64,000 bases of DNA from an uncultured Mucispirillum sp. (GCA_944323205.1 CALURO010000010.1:1-64000); one strand, 5' to 3'. Counted from the first letter of the stretch, positions 52,814 through 62,599 are shown. Notes: generated from the letters alone by a model not told the origin. Made by a program: numbers and translations.

Positions 52814-54037
52814 CTACTTTTTTATTATAAATATTATGAACTTTATTTTTTTAATAAATGTAGAAAGCTTTTGAATAGTTGTAACTATAATTTTATTATC
52901 ATTTTCTATTTGTTCTTGCAAAATCTTAGTGCTTTTATTAGATGATACACAGCCCTTTTTATATTTTTCATATTCTTTTATTGTCTGATAATCTAAATCT
53001 TTTCTATCTACTACAAAAAGCACTTTATCAATATAATCTGTTTTTGAAGCTAGCAGTGATGTTTTAAAAGAAGTTAAAGTTTTTCCACTTCCTGTTGTAT
53101 GCCAAATATATCCCCCTGCTTCTATTTTACCATATATATTTTTATTTTCTGCATATTTTATTTTATTTAATATTCTTTCACAAGCTACAATTTGATAAGG
53201 TCGCATTACTAAAAGATTATTATCTTCAGTTAATACACAATATTTAGTTAGAATATTTAATATAGTATGACGGGCAAAAAAGTAATTTGTAAAATTTACT
53301 AAATCAGTTATCCGCCTATTTTCTGCATCTGCAAAAAATATAGTAAACTCAAAAGTATTATTTGTTTTTTTATGATGATTTGCACTATTAAGCCTTGTGG
53401 TATTTGAATAATATTTTGTATGAGTTCCATTTGATATAACAAATATCTGCACAAATTCAAATAATGAGCTTCCCGCCCAAAAACTATTTCTCTGATATCT
53501 AGTAATCTGATTAAAAGCCTGCTCTAATGCAACCCCTCTCCTTTTAAGTTCAATATGTATAAGTGGAAGCCCATTAATTAAAATTGTTACATCGTATCGT
53601 GATTTATATGTCCCTTTCTCTTCTCTGTATTGGTTTATAACCTGTAATTTATTTTCATGAATATTGCTTTTGTCTATTAGTTTAATATTTTTGGATATTC
53701 CTTTATTATTAATAGTTGTTGTTATACAGTCATCATTATGTATTATTTTTGCTTTTTCTAAAACACCTTCTTTTTGTATCTCTTTTTTAAAAAATATATT
53801 CCATTCATCATTCTCAAATTTATAATTATTCAGTCTTTCAAGCTGGTTTTTAAAATTATCAATAAGCTCTTTTTCATTTTTTATATTAATATATTCATAG
53901 CCCAGTTTTTTTAAATTTTCTATTAATTCTATTTCAAGCTCTTTTTCAGACTGATAAGATTTATTGCCTGTTCTTTTATCTTCATATTTTGCAACAACTG
54001 TTTCATAATCTGTTTCATATAAAATATCGTAATCCAT
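52814..54037 (-). pseudogene. hsdR: 5' part of frameshifted type I hsdR (locus 2)
   Basis: A 407-residue frame with the N-terminal nuclease (GLPLIHIELKRRG near 166) and Walker A WHTTGSGKTLTS near 314, ending IKKIKFIIFIIKK then stop. Adding one A in the A7 run (52846-52852) gives FIKKNKVHNIYNKKVVIIFD and joins the second part at the DECH box. So the gene is split by one base in a homopolymer. AAGGA seven bases before the ATG is intact. Loss of restriction with retained methylation is the expected effect, unless this is a sequencing error or a switch. Confidence 0.78.
52846..52852 (-). other. A7 frameshift site in hsdR (locus 2)
   Basis: Seven As on the coding strand; eight would restore one continuous HsdR reading frame through the DECH box. 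Confidence 0.7.
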
Positions 54038-54103
54038 AAATAAATCCTTAAATATTGGTAATAAATACTTTTGTTATTCTAAGTAGCCCTATCTTTCTAC
54101 TTT

Positions 54104-54202
54104 TGTCATTCAGAGCCTGTTGTAAGCAGGCGAAGAATCTTATAACACTCTAGTTAGTGAAATTTATAGACTCTTCGGTCGCAAGCTCCCTCTGAGTGAC
54201 AT
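54104..54202. repeat. Family 1 repeat core, inverted copy
   Basis: GTCATTCAGAGCCTG... to ...CTCTGAGTGACATA is the reverse-complement orientation of the interior of copies A and B (core CTATAATTTTTACTA-like spacer, here CACTCTAGTTAGTGAAA). The outer ends seen in A and B are absent. It lies between hsdS and hsdR of locus 2. Confidence 0.65.
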
Positions 54203-54247
54203 ATGTTTAATTGTGTTCAAAACTTAATAGCTTATCTTTTTATCTAT

Positions 54248-54400
54248 AATAAAAAGTCCTAAGCCTGTGCAAATTCTAATTCCTCGCTACTCACTCGGGA
54301 ATTTGGCAGTCCTCGCAAGCTCGTCCTAGACTTTTTATTCAAACGCACCTGCGAAATAAATTCGTTTAGGTGCTTACTAAAGGCGGGCTTCCTGCCCTTT
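54248..54400. repeat. Family 2/3 repeats between hsdS and hsdR of locus 2
   Basis: AATAAAAAGTCCTA (54248-54261) and TAGACTTTTTATT (54327-54339) form an inverted pair around AGCCTGTGCAAATTC. Next, GCACCT (54345-54350) and AGGTGC (54368-54373) enclose CGAAATAAATTCGT, and AAAGGCGGGC pairs with GCCCTTT (about 54379-54400). The 378-base gap 54038-54415 holds nothing else; the R-M operon is thus split by repeats. Confidence 0.55.
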
Positions 54401-54415
54401 AATCAAGCTTGCCTT

Positions 54416-55672
54416 TTAATTTGTAAAACTTAATAGCTTATCTCTATAATACTCATACTGCTTTTTTCTTGCTTCAATCTCTGCTGGCAAGCCTTCTACT
54501 AAACTATTACACATACTTTCAAATTTATCTAATATATCTACTATCTCTTGCTGCACTTCAAGGGGTGGAATAGGGATTTCTGTATTTAGAATGTTGCTAT
54601 TATAAAGCCTTGAAACAGTGCCACCACTATCAATTTTCCATTTAGCTACTTTATAAAAGTGATATAAATATTTATTCATAACAATATTTTCATCATGTTC
54701 CAACCAAACAATATTGGAGTCTTGATAATATGAATCTTCACCATTAAAAATAATACATCTACCAATAGTCCCAGAAGCTGATAAAAGAACATATCCTTTT
54801 TTAGGGTATGGATATTTTATTTTATATTCTTCAAATAACTTTTTTGATATAAATGCATCTGCTTTTTTGCCAAATGTGCCTATTTTATAAAAAGGTATCT
54901 CACCGCTATCTTGTGTTTCATTTTTAAAAATTCTTTTGCACATTGATATTCTCCCAATTTCCCCTAATTTTTTAATTACCCCCCCCCGTTTTAGAATGTT
55001 ATCAAAAGATAAAAGTTTATCTCTGTAATATTCATACTGCTTTTTTCTAGCGGTTAGCTCTGCGGTTAGCTCTGCGGTTAGCTCTGCGGTTAGCTCTGCG
55101 GTTAGCTCTGCGGTTAGCTCGGTAAAATTGTCAAGTATCTTGACAATTTCCGCTTGCACCGCAAGCGGTGGAATAGGGATAGGAAAATTTATTAAATCAT
55201 TCTTTCTAATACCTTTTAATGTGCTTCCAACTGATTTATTTTTAAATAAATCTGACATAATATCTGATTGTAAAATATAATATAAAAATTTTGGAATTAT
55301 TTTATTTTTTATAACTTTTATCAAATATACACTTTCGCTACAATTCCAATTATCTGTATTTATATCAACAACTGCAACCTTTCCAATTGTTCCAATACCA
55401 GATAATAAAATATCATCTATTTCTAATTTAGACCGTTGCTGAATTTTCTTAACTGCTTCTAAATTTATTTTATCTGTTTTTTCAGTAAAAGTGATTTTAT
55501 TAGTTGTGATTTCTTTTACTGTCAAATAATAACATACTGCATCATATGTATTTAATTTAAAATTATCTCTTGGATTTAAACCAGTATTTATAGATATACA
55601 CACTTCCCCTAACTTTTTCCATTCTACTCCGTTAGGGCATAATTCTTTTATCATTTTTTCTATTTTATTCAT
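54416..55672 (-). CDS. hsdS: Type I restriction specificity subunit (locus 2), with TAEL repeats and G9 tract
   Basis: A 418-residue two-domain HsdS. The first target-recognition domain (residues about 10-175) is followed by FTEL, five exact TAEL repeats and TARKKQYEYYRDKLLSF; the second domain (about 240-385) ends with a matching helix (EARKKQYEYYRDKLLSF). Between them, G9 on the coding strand (54987-54979) encodes R-G-G-V at about residue 230. One G more gives R-G-G-G-N-stop; one fewer gives R-G-G-stop. The present state makes the full two-domain protein; the slipped state makes a half-HsdS with one recognition domain. Confidence 0.93.
   Translation of the reverse strand: MNKIEKMIKELCPNGVEWKKLGEVCISINTGLNPRDNFKLNTYDAVCYYLTVKEITTNKITFTEKTDKINLEAVKKIQQRSKLEIDDILLSGIGTIGKVAVVDINTDNWNCSESVYLIKVIKNKIIPKFLYYILQSDIMSDLFKNKSVGSTLKGIRKNDLINFPIPIPPLAVQAEIVKILDNFTELTAELTAELTAELTAELTAELTARKKQYEYYRDKLLSFDNILKRGGVIKKLGEIGRISMCKRIFKNETQDSGEIPFYKIGTFGKKADAFISKKLFEEYKIKYPYPKKGYVLLSASGTIGRCIIFNGEDSYYQDSNIVWLEHDENIVMNKYLYHFYKVAKWKIDSGGTVSRLYNSNILNTEIPIPPLEVQQEIVDILDKFESMCNSLVEGLPAEIEARKKQYEYYRDKLLSFTN
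54979..54987 (-). repeat. G9 phase-variation tract in hsdS (locus 2)
   Basis: Nine Gs on the coding strand exactly at the junction of the two HsdS halves. Both alternative frames terminate within two codons of the tract. Confidence 0.88.
55051..55120 (-). repeat. 12-bp tandem repeat encoding TAEL in hsdS
   Basis: Five exact copies of a 12-base unit (CGGTTAGCTCTG on the plus strand, 55051-55110) and a partial sixth (55111-55120). Each encodes T-A-E-L in the central helical spacer. Confidence 0.92.
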
Positions 55673-55675
55673 TGT

Positions 55676-56668
55676 TTAATCCTTATCTTTCAGCAGTTTC
55701 TGGCTGAATTTATCAAAATCAGAATTAATTTTCTGATGCTTATTAAAAACATTATATTCCTGCTCTGCTTTATCTTTTGCCTTATCCATTGATATACTTC
55801 CCTTATCATGCAATATTTCATATCTTCTAAAATTTAAAAATTCTGATACACTTGCAGAAAATTCTTCCATTGTAAAAGTATTTTCCCGCTCTATTAAATC
55901 TTCAATATAATCAAAATAACCTGTTACTGCTCTTTCCAGCTGTCTTATTTCTTTTTCTGATAAATAATTTTTAGCAATCAACACATCTGATTTTAATATT
56001 CTCCCATCAGGTGCATTTTTCCAAGTTGTAAGCCCCATATGTTCTTTTTTGCTGTCAGCATTATTATATATTATTTCTGCAGCTGTTTGATGAGTAATTG
56101 CATAGTGAAATTTATTTTGAATAGTTGCAAAAAATTCTTTTGTTATATTAGAATTTTTATTATAATCTATTGAGCATTCTGCAAAAATATCTGTTATCTG
56201 CTGCCATATTCTTCTTTCACTTGCTCTTATTGAGCGAACTCTTTCTAAAAGTTCTTTAAAATAATCTTTACCAAAAACAGTTTTACCCTGCTTTAATCTT
56301 TCATCATCTAAAACAAAACCTTTCTGTATAAACTCTTTTAGAACACCAGTTGCCCATATTCTAAATTTAGTGGCTTTTGATGAATTTACACGATAGCCAA
56401 CAGAAATTACAGCATCAAGATTATAAAAATTTACTAAATAATTTTTTCCATCTGTTGCAGTTACCGAGATTTTCTCGGTAACTGACTGTTTATCTAACTC
56501 TCCACTATTAAATATATTTTTTAAATGCAGTGATATATTATCTGCAGAACATCCAAATAATTCCGCCATAGATTTTTGGGTAAGCCATAGCGTTTCATCT
56601 TTTATAACTACATCTACCGATATACTTTCTGATATATCTTTATATAATATAAATTCCACTGGTGTCAT
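55676..56668 (-). CDS. RhuM-family protein within type I R-M locus 2
   Basis: A 330-residue member of the RhuM (virulence protein RhuM) family: an N-terminal DNA-binding-like region TLWLTQKSMAELFGCSADNI, NISLHLKNIFNSGEL, VISVGYRVNSSKATKFRIWA, and a Fic/DOC-like-adjacent C-terminal helix set. RhuM genes are frequent passengers between hsdM and hsdS in type I loci; their function is unknown. ATG 56668 has GGAGAT seven bases upstream and overlaps the hsdM stop by one base (TGATG), preferred over TTG 56671. Confidence 0.85.
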   Translation of the reverse strand: MTPVEFILYKDISESISVDVVIKDETLWLTQKSMAELFGCSADNISLHLKNIFNSGELDKQSVTEKISVTATDGKNYLVNFYNLDAVISVGYRVNSSKATKFRIWATGVLKEFIQKGFVLDDERLKQGKTVFGKDYFKELLERVRSIRASERRIWQQITDIFAECSIDYNKNSNITKEFFATIQNKFHYAITHQTAAEIIYNNADSKKEHMGLTTWKNAPDGRILKSDVLIAKNYLSEKEIRQLERAVTGYFDYIEDLIERENTFTMEEFSASVSEFLNFRRYEILHDKGSISMDKAKDKAEQEYNVFNKHQKINSDFDKFSQKLLKDKD

Positions 56669-58233
56669 CAAATATCTCCAAGTTCTACAACTATTTTATC
56701 AATATTATCCCTTAACACCTGTTGTTTTTTTACTATTTCGTCTATCTCTTTATTTAATATATTTATATCTATTTTTTCTCTTGTATCTTCTATTTCCACA
56801 TAAGTATTTACTGATAAATTATAATTTTCTTCTACAACTTTCTCATACTTTACAAGTGATGAAATATATTCTACATCTCTTCTTTCTTCATAGTATTTTA
56901 AAATATTATTAATATTATCCTGTGTTAATTTATTATTATTTGTAACTTTTACAAATTCTTTTGATGCATTTATAAAAAATATACTACTATCTTGTTTATT
57001 CTTTTTTAGCACCATTACACAGGTTGCAATAGAAGTGCCGTAAAAAAGATTTTCCGGCATCTGTATAATGCAATCAATAAAGTTATTATCAACTAAATAT
57101 TTTCGTATTTTCTGTTCTGCTCCGCCACGGTAGAAAATCCCCGGAAAACACACTATTGCAGCTGTGCCACTGCCTGCAAGCCAAGAAAGGCTGTGCATGA
57201 TAAAAGCAAAATCTGCTTTTGATTTAGGGGCTAACACACCAGCTGGTGAATACCTAGGGTCATTAATCAAGACAGGGTCATCATCACCTTTCCATTTTGT
57301 AGAATAAGGCGGGTTAGAAACTATTGCTTCAAAAGGCTCAAAATCATCATGCTGCGGGTTAGTTAATGTATCCCCATGGGCTATATTAAATTTATCATAA
57401 GGAATATTATGCAAAAACATATTAATACGGCATAAGTTATATGTTGTTATATTGGTTTCCTGTCCAAAAAAACCTATTCGCACATTTCCATGTCCTAAAA
57501 TTTTTGCATATTTTAATAATAAAGAACCACTACCACAAGCTGGGTCATATACTTTATTTACTTCTTTTTTACCTATCAAAGTTAATCTTGTTAAAAGCTC
57601 TGATACTTCCTGTGGTGTGTAATACTCACCACCACTTTTACCAGCATTTGATGCATACATACCCATTAAAAATTCATAAGCATCACCAAAAATATCTATT
57701 GTATTTTCTCCATAGCTACCTAAATTCATAGAAGCTATACCGCTTATTAATTTTCTTAATTTTTCTACTCTTTCTACTACTGATGAACCTAATTTTTTAC
57801 TGTTTACATCAAAATCATCAAATAAACCCTTAAAATTATCTTCACTCTGTTTACCTATGGCAGAATTTTCTATATTTCTAAAAATATTGCTAAGAGTTTC
57901 ATTTAAATCTTCATCACTAACTGACTTTTTACATACATTACTAAAAAGCTGGCTTGGATATATAAAATATCCTTTTGTGCTTACTATTTCATCTATAATA
58001 TCATCATTTATCTCATTATCATCAAGTTTTGCATAATCAAAATCTTTATCGCCACTTTTATGTTCATTGTCATTGATATAGTCTGTAATATTTTCAGAAA
58101 TATATCTATAAAAAAGCATTCCTAATACATACTGCTTAAAATCCCAGCCATCAACAGTGCCTCGCAAATCATCGGCAATATTCCATATTATTTTATGTAG
58201 TTCTGCTCGTTCCTGCTCTTTTTTAATATCCAT
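56668..58233 (-). CDS. hsdM: Type I DNA methyltransferase subunit (locus 2)
   Basis: A 521-residue N6-adenine methyltransferase with the HsdM helical N-domain (residues 1-170), motif I DPACGSGSLLLKYA near 230 and catalytic NPPYS near 306. It belongs to a different HsdM subgroup from locus 1 (NPPY rather than NPPF; shorter). No homopolymer is seen. It starts the leftward operon hsdM-rhuM-hsdS, 10 bases past radA, and could be transcribed with the ruv genes. AAGGGGT precedes the ATG. Confidence 0.94.
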   Translation of the reverse strand: MDIKKEQERAELHKIIWNIADDLRGTVDGWDFKQYVLGMLFYRYISENITDYINDNEHKSGDKDFDYAKLDDNEINDDIIDEIVSTKGYFIYPSQLFSNVCKKSVSDEDLNETLSNIFRNIENSAIGKQSEDNFKGLFDDFDVNSKKLGSSVVERVEKLRKLISGIASMNLGSYGENTIDIFGDAYEFLMGMYASNAGKSGGEYYTPQEVSELLTRLTLIGKKEVNKVYDPACGSGSLLLKYAKILGHGNVRIGFFGQETNITTYNLCRINMFLHNIPYDKFNIAHGDTLTNPQHDDFEPFEAIVSNPPYSTKWKGDDDPVLINDPRYSPAGVLAPKSKADFAFIMHSLSWLAGSGTAAIVCFPGIFYRGGAEQKIRKYLVDNNFIDCIIQMPENLFYGTSIATCVMVLKKNKQDSSIFFINASKEFVKVTNNNKLTQDNINNILKYYEERRDVEYISSLVKYEKVVEENYNLSVNTYVEIEDTREKIDINILNKEIDEIVKKQQVLRDNIDKIVVELGDI

Positions 58234-58243
58234 TTATTACCCC

Positions 58244-59587
58244 TTAATGCTTTAATAAGTCTGCAATATTTTTCACATTAACTAATTTTATATTTTTGCT
58301 TTTTTCATCTTTTATATTAGCGTATAAAGTTCCAACACCAAATCTGGCACACTCATTTATTCTGCCCTGTAAATTTGATACTGCCCGAATTTCTCCAGTT
58401 AAGCCTACTTCTCCAGCAAAAGCCATTGTATATGGCACTGGTTTATCTCTAAAAGAAGAAATAAGTGCAGCACATACTGCTAAATCTGCACTTGGCTCAT
58501 TGATTTTAATACCGCCTGCAATATTTAAATAAACATCTGCTCCAGATAAATTTAAGCCGCCTTTTTTTTCTAAAATAGCTATAAGCATTGCCAGCCTGTT
58601 ATTATCATAACCAGTTGCGTTTCTTTTAGGGTATTGGAAAAATGTTGGAGCAACAAGAGCCTGTATCTCTATTAAAAACGGCCTTGTGCCTTCTAATACT
58701 GGGCAGATTACTTTGCCGCTTGCCTGACTGCTGTCTTTATCAAAAAATGCCCTGTCCCCTGCTTCTATTAAGCCAGACTGGCTCATTTCAAAAATACCTA
58801 CTTCATCAGTTGAGCCAAACCTGTTTTTAACTGAACGCAGAATACGCACACCCCTTGAATAATCACCTTCAAAATAAAGAACAGTATCTACTAAATGTTC
58901 TAATACTTTAGGTCCTGCAATATTGCCGTCTTTTGTAACCTGACCTATTATAAATACAGTTAAACCAGTGCTTTTTGCAAGCTCAACTAATCTATATGTG
59001 ACATGGCGAATCTGACCAACTGCTCCGCCGCCTGATATAATTTCTTCACTTGTTATTGTCTGGATAGAATCTATTATTAAATAATCATACTGCTTTAAGG
59101 CTGTTGCTGATAGCACATCTTCAAAAGAAGTTGTTGCAAGCAGCTCTAAATTTTCAGCCTTTACATTAAGTCTGTCTGCCCGCATGCGAATTTGTGAGGG
59201 CGATTCTTCTCCAGATACATAAAGCACTTTTTTATTCTGCTTATTTAATATTCCAGCTACCTGTAATATTACAGTAGATTTCCCAATCCCTGGCTCACCG
59301 CCGATTAAAACTACTGAGCCTTTAACTATTCCGCCCCCTAATACCTGGTCTAATTCTTTTATACCTGTTTCAAAACGGTAAGTTTCTATGCCTGCCACAT
59401 TTGATAATGCAACAGGGGTATTTTTAGGGATATAGTTTTGAGTATATGTGGATTTTGATGATGACTGTTTTTCAATAACTTCTTCTACTAAAGTATTCCA
59501 TGAATTACATTCCGGGCATTTACCCATCCATTTAGACTGGACTGCCCCACAGTTTTGGCATACATAAGTTGTTTTTAATTTTGCCAT
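58244..59587 (-). CDS. radA: DNA repair protein RadA
   Basis: A RecA-like branch-migration ATPase of recombination repair. The 447-residue protein has an N-terminal Cys4 zinc finger (CQNCGAVQSKWMGKCPEC), Walker A GGEPGIGKSTVI near 95, the RadA KNRFGSTDEVGIF motif near 255 and a C-terminal Lon-like domain. It shares one base with the ruvB stop (TAATG), so it is translated with the ruv genes. Confidence 0.95.
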   Translation of the reverse strand: MAKLKTTYVCQNCGAVQSKWMGKCPECNSWNTLVEEVIEKQSSSKSTYTQNYIPKNTPVALSNVAGIETYRFETGIKELDQVLGGGIVKGSVVLIGGEPGIGKSTVILQVAGILNKQNKKVLYVSGEESPSQIRMRADRLNVKAENLELLATTSFEDVLSATALKQYDYLIIDSIQTITSEEIISGGGAVGQIRHVTYRLVELAKSTGLTVFIIGQVTKDGNIAGPKVLEHLVDTVLYFEGDYSRGVRILRSVKNRFGSTDEVGIFEMSQSGLIEAGDRAFFDKDSSQASGKVICPVLEGTRPFLIEIQALVAPTFFQYPKRNATGYDNNRLAMLIAILEKKGGLNLSGADVYLNIAGGIKINEPSADLAVCAALISSFRDKPVPYTMAFAGEVGLTGEIRAVSNLQGRINECARFGVGTLYANIKDEKSKNIKLVNVKNIADLLKH

Positions 59588-60615
59588 TATTCATCTTCCA
59601 AAAATTCTTCAATAGATGTTTTATGATTATATCTTATACCTAAATGGTCATAAGTCATTTTAGAAGCAACTCTGCCTCTTGGAGTTTTTTTAATAAAGCC
59701 TTTATATATTAAAAATGGCTCTATAACATCTTCTATAGTATCTTTTTCTTCACTTGTTGCAGCAGCTAATGTTTCTAAACCAACAGGGCCGCCGTCATAT
59801 TTTTCTATTATAGTTTCAAGTAAGCGCCTGTCGTTTGCATCAAGCCCTGCATTATCTATTTCAAGCCGTTTAAGGCCGTCTTTTGCAATATCTAAAGATA
59901 TTACCCCGTTATTAAATACATGGGCAAAATCTCTCATTCTTCTAAGTATTCTATGGGCTATCCGTGGAGTGCCCCTGCTGCATTTAGCTATTTCTAAAGC
60001 TGCTTCTTTTTCAATAGGTGTATTTAAAAGCCCTGCGCCGCGGGTAATAATCTGAGCAAGTTCCTCATCGCTGTAAAATTCAAGGCGGATAATCATGCCA
60101 AATCTGTCTCTGAGTGGGGAAGTTAAAAGCCCTGCACGAGTAGTGGCACCCACAAGAGTAAACTTTGGCAAATCTATCCGCATACTTCTTGCACCTGGTC
60201 CCTGACCTATTAATAAATCAAGCTTAAAATCTTCCATAGCAGGATATAATATTTCTTCTACACTAGAATGAAGCCTGTGGATTTCATCTATAAATAACAC
60301 CTGCCTAGGTGAAAGGTTAGTTAAAAGTGCTGCTAAATCCCCAGATTTTTCTATTGCAGGCCCGCTTGTGACAGTTATATTTACACCAAGCTCATGAGCA
60401 ATAATATTTGCAAGAGTAGTCTTTCCAAGCCCTGGAGGTCCGTAAAAAAGACAGTGGTCAAGGCTGTCCCCACGCTCCCTTGCTGCTTTTACATAGACTT
60501 TTAAGTTTTCTATAACTTTTTTCTGACCTGTATAATCATCAAAAGATTCAGGGCGAAGTGCACCAAGTTTATCTTCAGTTGTTTCTGAAATACTGTATAT
60601 ATCTGTTTCTTTCAT
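59587..60615 (-). CDS. ruvB: Holliday junction branch migration helicase RuvB
   Basis: The hexameric motor of Holliday junction branch migration. The 342-residue protein has [17 protein letters not shown] near 22, Walker [12 protein letters not shown] near 60, Walker [10 protein letters not shown] near 108, and a winged-helix C-terminus ([16 protein letters not shown]). It overlaps ruvA and radA by one base each. Confidence 0.97.
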   Translation of the reverse strand: MKETDIYSISETTEDKLGALRPESFDDYTGQKKVIENLKVYVKAARERGDSLDHCLFYGPPGLGKTTLANIIAHELGVNITVTSGPAIEKSGDLAALLTNLSPRQVLFIDEIHRLHSSVEEILYPAMEDFKLDLLIGQGPGARSMRIDLPKFTLVGATTRAGLLTSPLRDRFGMIIRLEFYSDEELAQIITRGAGLLNTPIEKEAALEIAKCSRGTPRIAHRILRRMRDFAHVFNNGVISLDIAKDGLKRLEIDNAGLDANDRRLLETIIEKYDGGPVGLETLAAATSEEKDTIEDVIEPFLIYKGFIKKTPRGRVASKMTYDHLGIRYNHKTSIEEFLEDE

Positions 60616-61187
60616 TATTTTTTACCTGATAAAAGCTGCAAAGCATTTTTTAAAACTGTTTCAAAATCATCACCAGGGCTTGATTTTTCTACTGCTTTTC
60701 TGCTATCTATCACTTTGTAGCCTAAGTTTACTAATGCACCAACTACTTCTTCACGAACATCCTGCGGTGCATATACTATCTGCTGGCTGTCAAATTTATC
60801 TTTTAACTCTACAACTATTCTTTCAGCAGTTTTTTTGCCTATACCCGGAATTGCTGCAAGCATTTGATAATCTTTTGAAGATATAGCAGAAATAAGGCTT
60901 TCACAGCCTATACCGCCTAATATTTTTACTGCCATTTTAGGACCAATACTAGAAACTGATGTAAGCATTAAAAATAAACGCTTTTCTTCTTTTGTTGCAA
61001 ATCCGTATAAATATACGCCGTCTTCTCTAACTGCCATATATGTATAAAGCTCACATATTTCACCAATATTTCCAACAGATGAATATGTAGCAAGTGAGCA
61101 CATAGCTTCATAAGCTATACCACCAGTATCTACAACAATCATATTTGTATCTTTTTCTAGTATTACCCCTTTTATTTTGTAAATCAA
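60615..61187 (-). CDS. ruvA: Holliday junction branch migration complex protein RuvA
   Basis: Binds the four-way junction and recruits RuvB. The 190-residue protein has the OB-fold N-domain ([20 protein letters not shown]), two helix-hairpin-helix motifs ([18 protein letters not shown] and [18 protein letters not shown]) and a C-terminal RuvB-binding domain ([16 protein letters not shown]). It follows ruvC by 21 bases. Confidence 0.96.
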   Translation of the reverse strand: MIYKIKGVILEKDTNMIVVDTGGIAYEAMCSLATYSSVGNIGEICELYTYMAVREDGVYLYGFATKEEKRLFLMLTSVSSIGPKMAVKILGGIGCESLISAISSKDYQMLAAIPGIGKKTAERIVVELKDKFDSQQIVYAPQDVREEVVGALVNLGYKVIDSRKAVEKSSPGDDFETVLKNALQLLSGKK

Positions 61188-61208
61188 AAGGAATACCCCC
61201 TTTATACT

Positions 61209-61697
61209 TTATATTATAATACCTCTTGTTTCATTATAAGCAAGGCACACAGCACATGCAAGAGCATCAGTTACATCTAAAGGCACGCCGCCTTTTACTA
61301 CTATATTTAACTGTAATTCTACAAGCTTTTTAACCTGCTCTTTTTCTGCCTTGCCGTATCCTGTAACAGCTTTTTTAATCTGTAATGCAGTAAACTCTTT
61401 AACTGGTATATCATGGGCTATCATCGCAGCAATTAACGCACCGCGAGCCTGACCTAAAAGCAATGCACTTTTTGCATTAACTGAATGGAAAATATCTTCT
61501 ACTGCCCCCATATCAGGCTTATATTCTAAAGCAAGCTCTGCCAGACCGCTGATTAATGCTCCAAGACGAAATGGCAGCGGGTCACTGGCTTTTGTTTTTA
61601 TAAGACGGTGGGCAACATATTCTACCTTTGAATTATCAGCATATACAATGCCCACACCTGTCTTATTAAGCCCTGGGTCTATACCCATGAATATCAT
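61209..61697 (-). CDS. ruvC: Holliday junction resolvase RuvC
   Basis: Cuts Holliday junctions. The 162-residue RNase H-like protein has GIDPGLNKTGVGIV (catalytic Asp near 7), VEDIFHSVNAKSALLLGQAR (Glu near 67) and the final acidic pair in VTDALACAVCLAY (near 143). It lies between yebC and ruvA, the usual order yebC-ruvC-ruvA-ruvB. Confidence 0.96.
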   Translation of the reverse strand: MIFMGIDPGLNKTGVGIVYADNSKVEYVAHRLIKTKASDPLPFRLGALISGLAELALEYKPDMGAVEDIFHSVNAKSALLLGQARGALIAAMIAHDIPVKEFTALQIKKAVTGYGKAEKEQVKKLVELQLNIVVKGGVPLDVTDALACAVCLAYNETRGIII

Positions 61698-61703
61698 AAT
61701 ATA

Positions 61704-62447
61704 TTAAAGCTCATCAAATACAGAATCATCTATTTTATAATTGCCGTAAACTTCCTGTACATCATCTAAATCTTCTAATGCTTCAACAAGTGCAATTAAT
61801 TTTTTAGCTGCTTCGCCTTCTACATCTATTGTAGTTTTAGGTTTCATAGAAAGCTCTGCAAAATCTATTTGAATATTATTATCTTCTAAATGTTTTTTTA
61901 CATTTTCAAATTCAGAAGGCTCTGTAGTAATAGAATAAACATCGCCGTCTGTTACCACATCTTCTGCACCTGCTTCTAATGCATAGTTCATAATATCATC
62001 TTCTGAACATGCAGTTATTGGCACTTCTATAATACCTTTATTTTCAAACTGCCATGCAACTGAGCCAGCTTCCGCCATAGAACCACCTCTTTTAGTAATA
62101 ACAGTGCGCACTTCCATAATAGTTCTGTTTCTGTTATCTGTAAGAGTTTTTACTAAAATACCAACACCGCCTGGAGCGTATCCTTCATAAGTAATATCTT
62201 CAAATACCTGGTCGTTACCTTCGCCAGTTCCTTTTTTGATAGCTCTTTCCACATTATCTTTTGGCATATTTGCAGCACGAGCTTTATCTAAAGCTAAACG
62301 AAGACGAGAGTTAGACGCAGGGTCGCCGCCGCCGATTTTTGCAGCAACTGTTAATTCTCTTGCTATTTTAGTAAAAATTTTACCTTTTTTATTATCCTGA
62401 GCTTCTTTTCTATGCTTAATATTCGCCCACTTACTATGTCCTGCCAT
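61704..62447 (-). CDS. yebC: YebC/TACO1-family protein
   Basis: A cytoplasmic protein of the YebC family, described as transcription regulators and, more recently, as translation factors acting on difficult peptide sequences. The 247-residue protein shows MAGHSKWANIKHRKEAQDNK, the family N-terminus, and IMEVRTVITKRGGSMAEAGS near 115. It is first in the yebC-ruvCAB-radA run; GGAGGAA lies upstream of the ATG. Confidence 0.94.
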   Translation of the reverse strand: MAGHSKWANIKHRKEAQDNKKGKIFTKIARELTVAAKIGGGDPASNSRLRLALDKARAANMPKDNVERAIKKGTGEGNDQVFEDITYEGYAPGGVGILVKTLTDNRNRTIMEVRTVITKRGGSMAEAGSVAWQFENKGIIEVPITACSEDDIMNYALEAGAEDVVTDGDVYSITTEPSEFENVKKHLEDNNIQIDFAELSMKPKTTIDVEGEAAKKLIALVEALEDLDDVQEVYGNYKIDDSVFDEL

Positions 62448-62599
62448 AGTTTTATTCCTCCATTATATATTTAACTTTTTTTAAATTATAGACTATAAAA
62501 GATAACCTATATAAAAATTAAAATCAATAATATTATTTTAAAAGTTGAAAAATTTTATTATATTTAATATACTACCCTATCAAAAAGCAGGGCTGTAAT

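Noticed and set aside
55051..55120. Short tandem repeats as a possible CRISPR array
   Set aside because: The 12-bp units are contiguous without spacers and encode TAEL in frame in hsdS. No cas genes or spaced repeats are present anywhere in the window.
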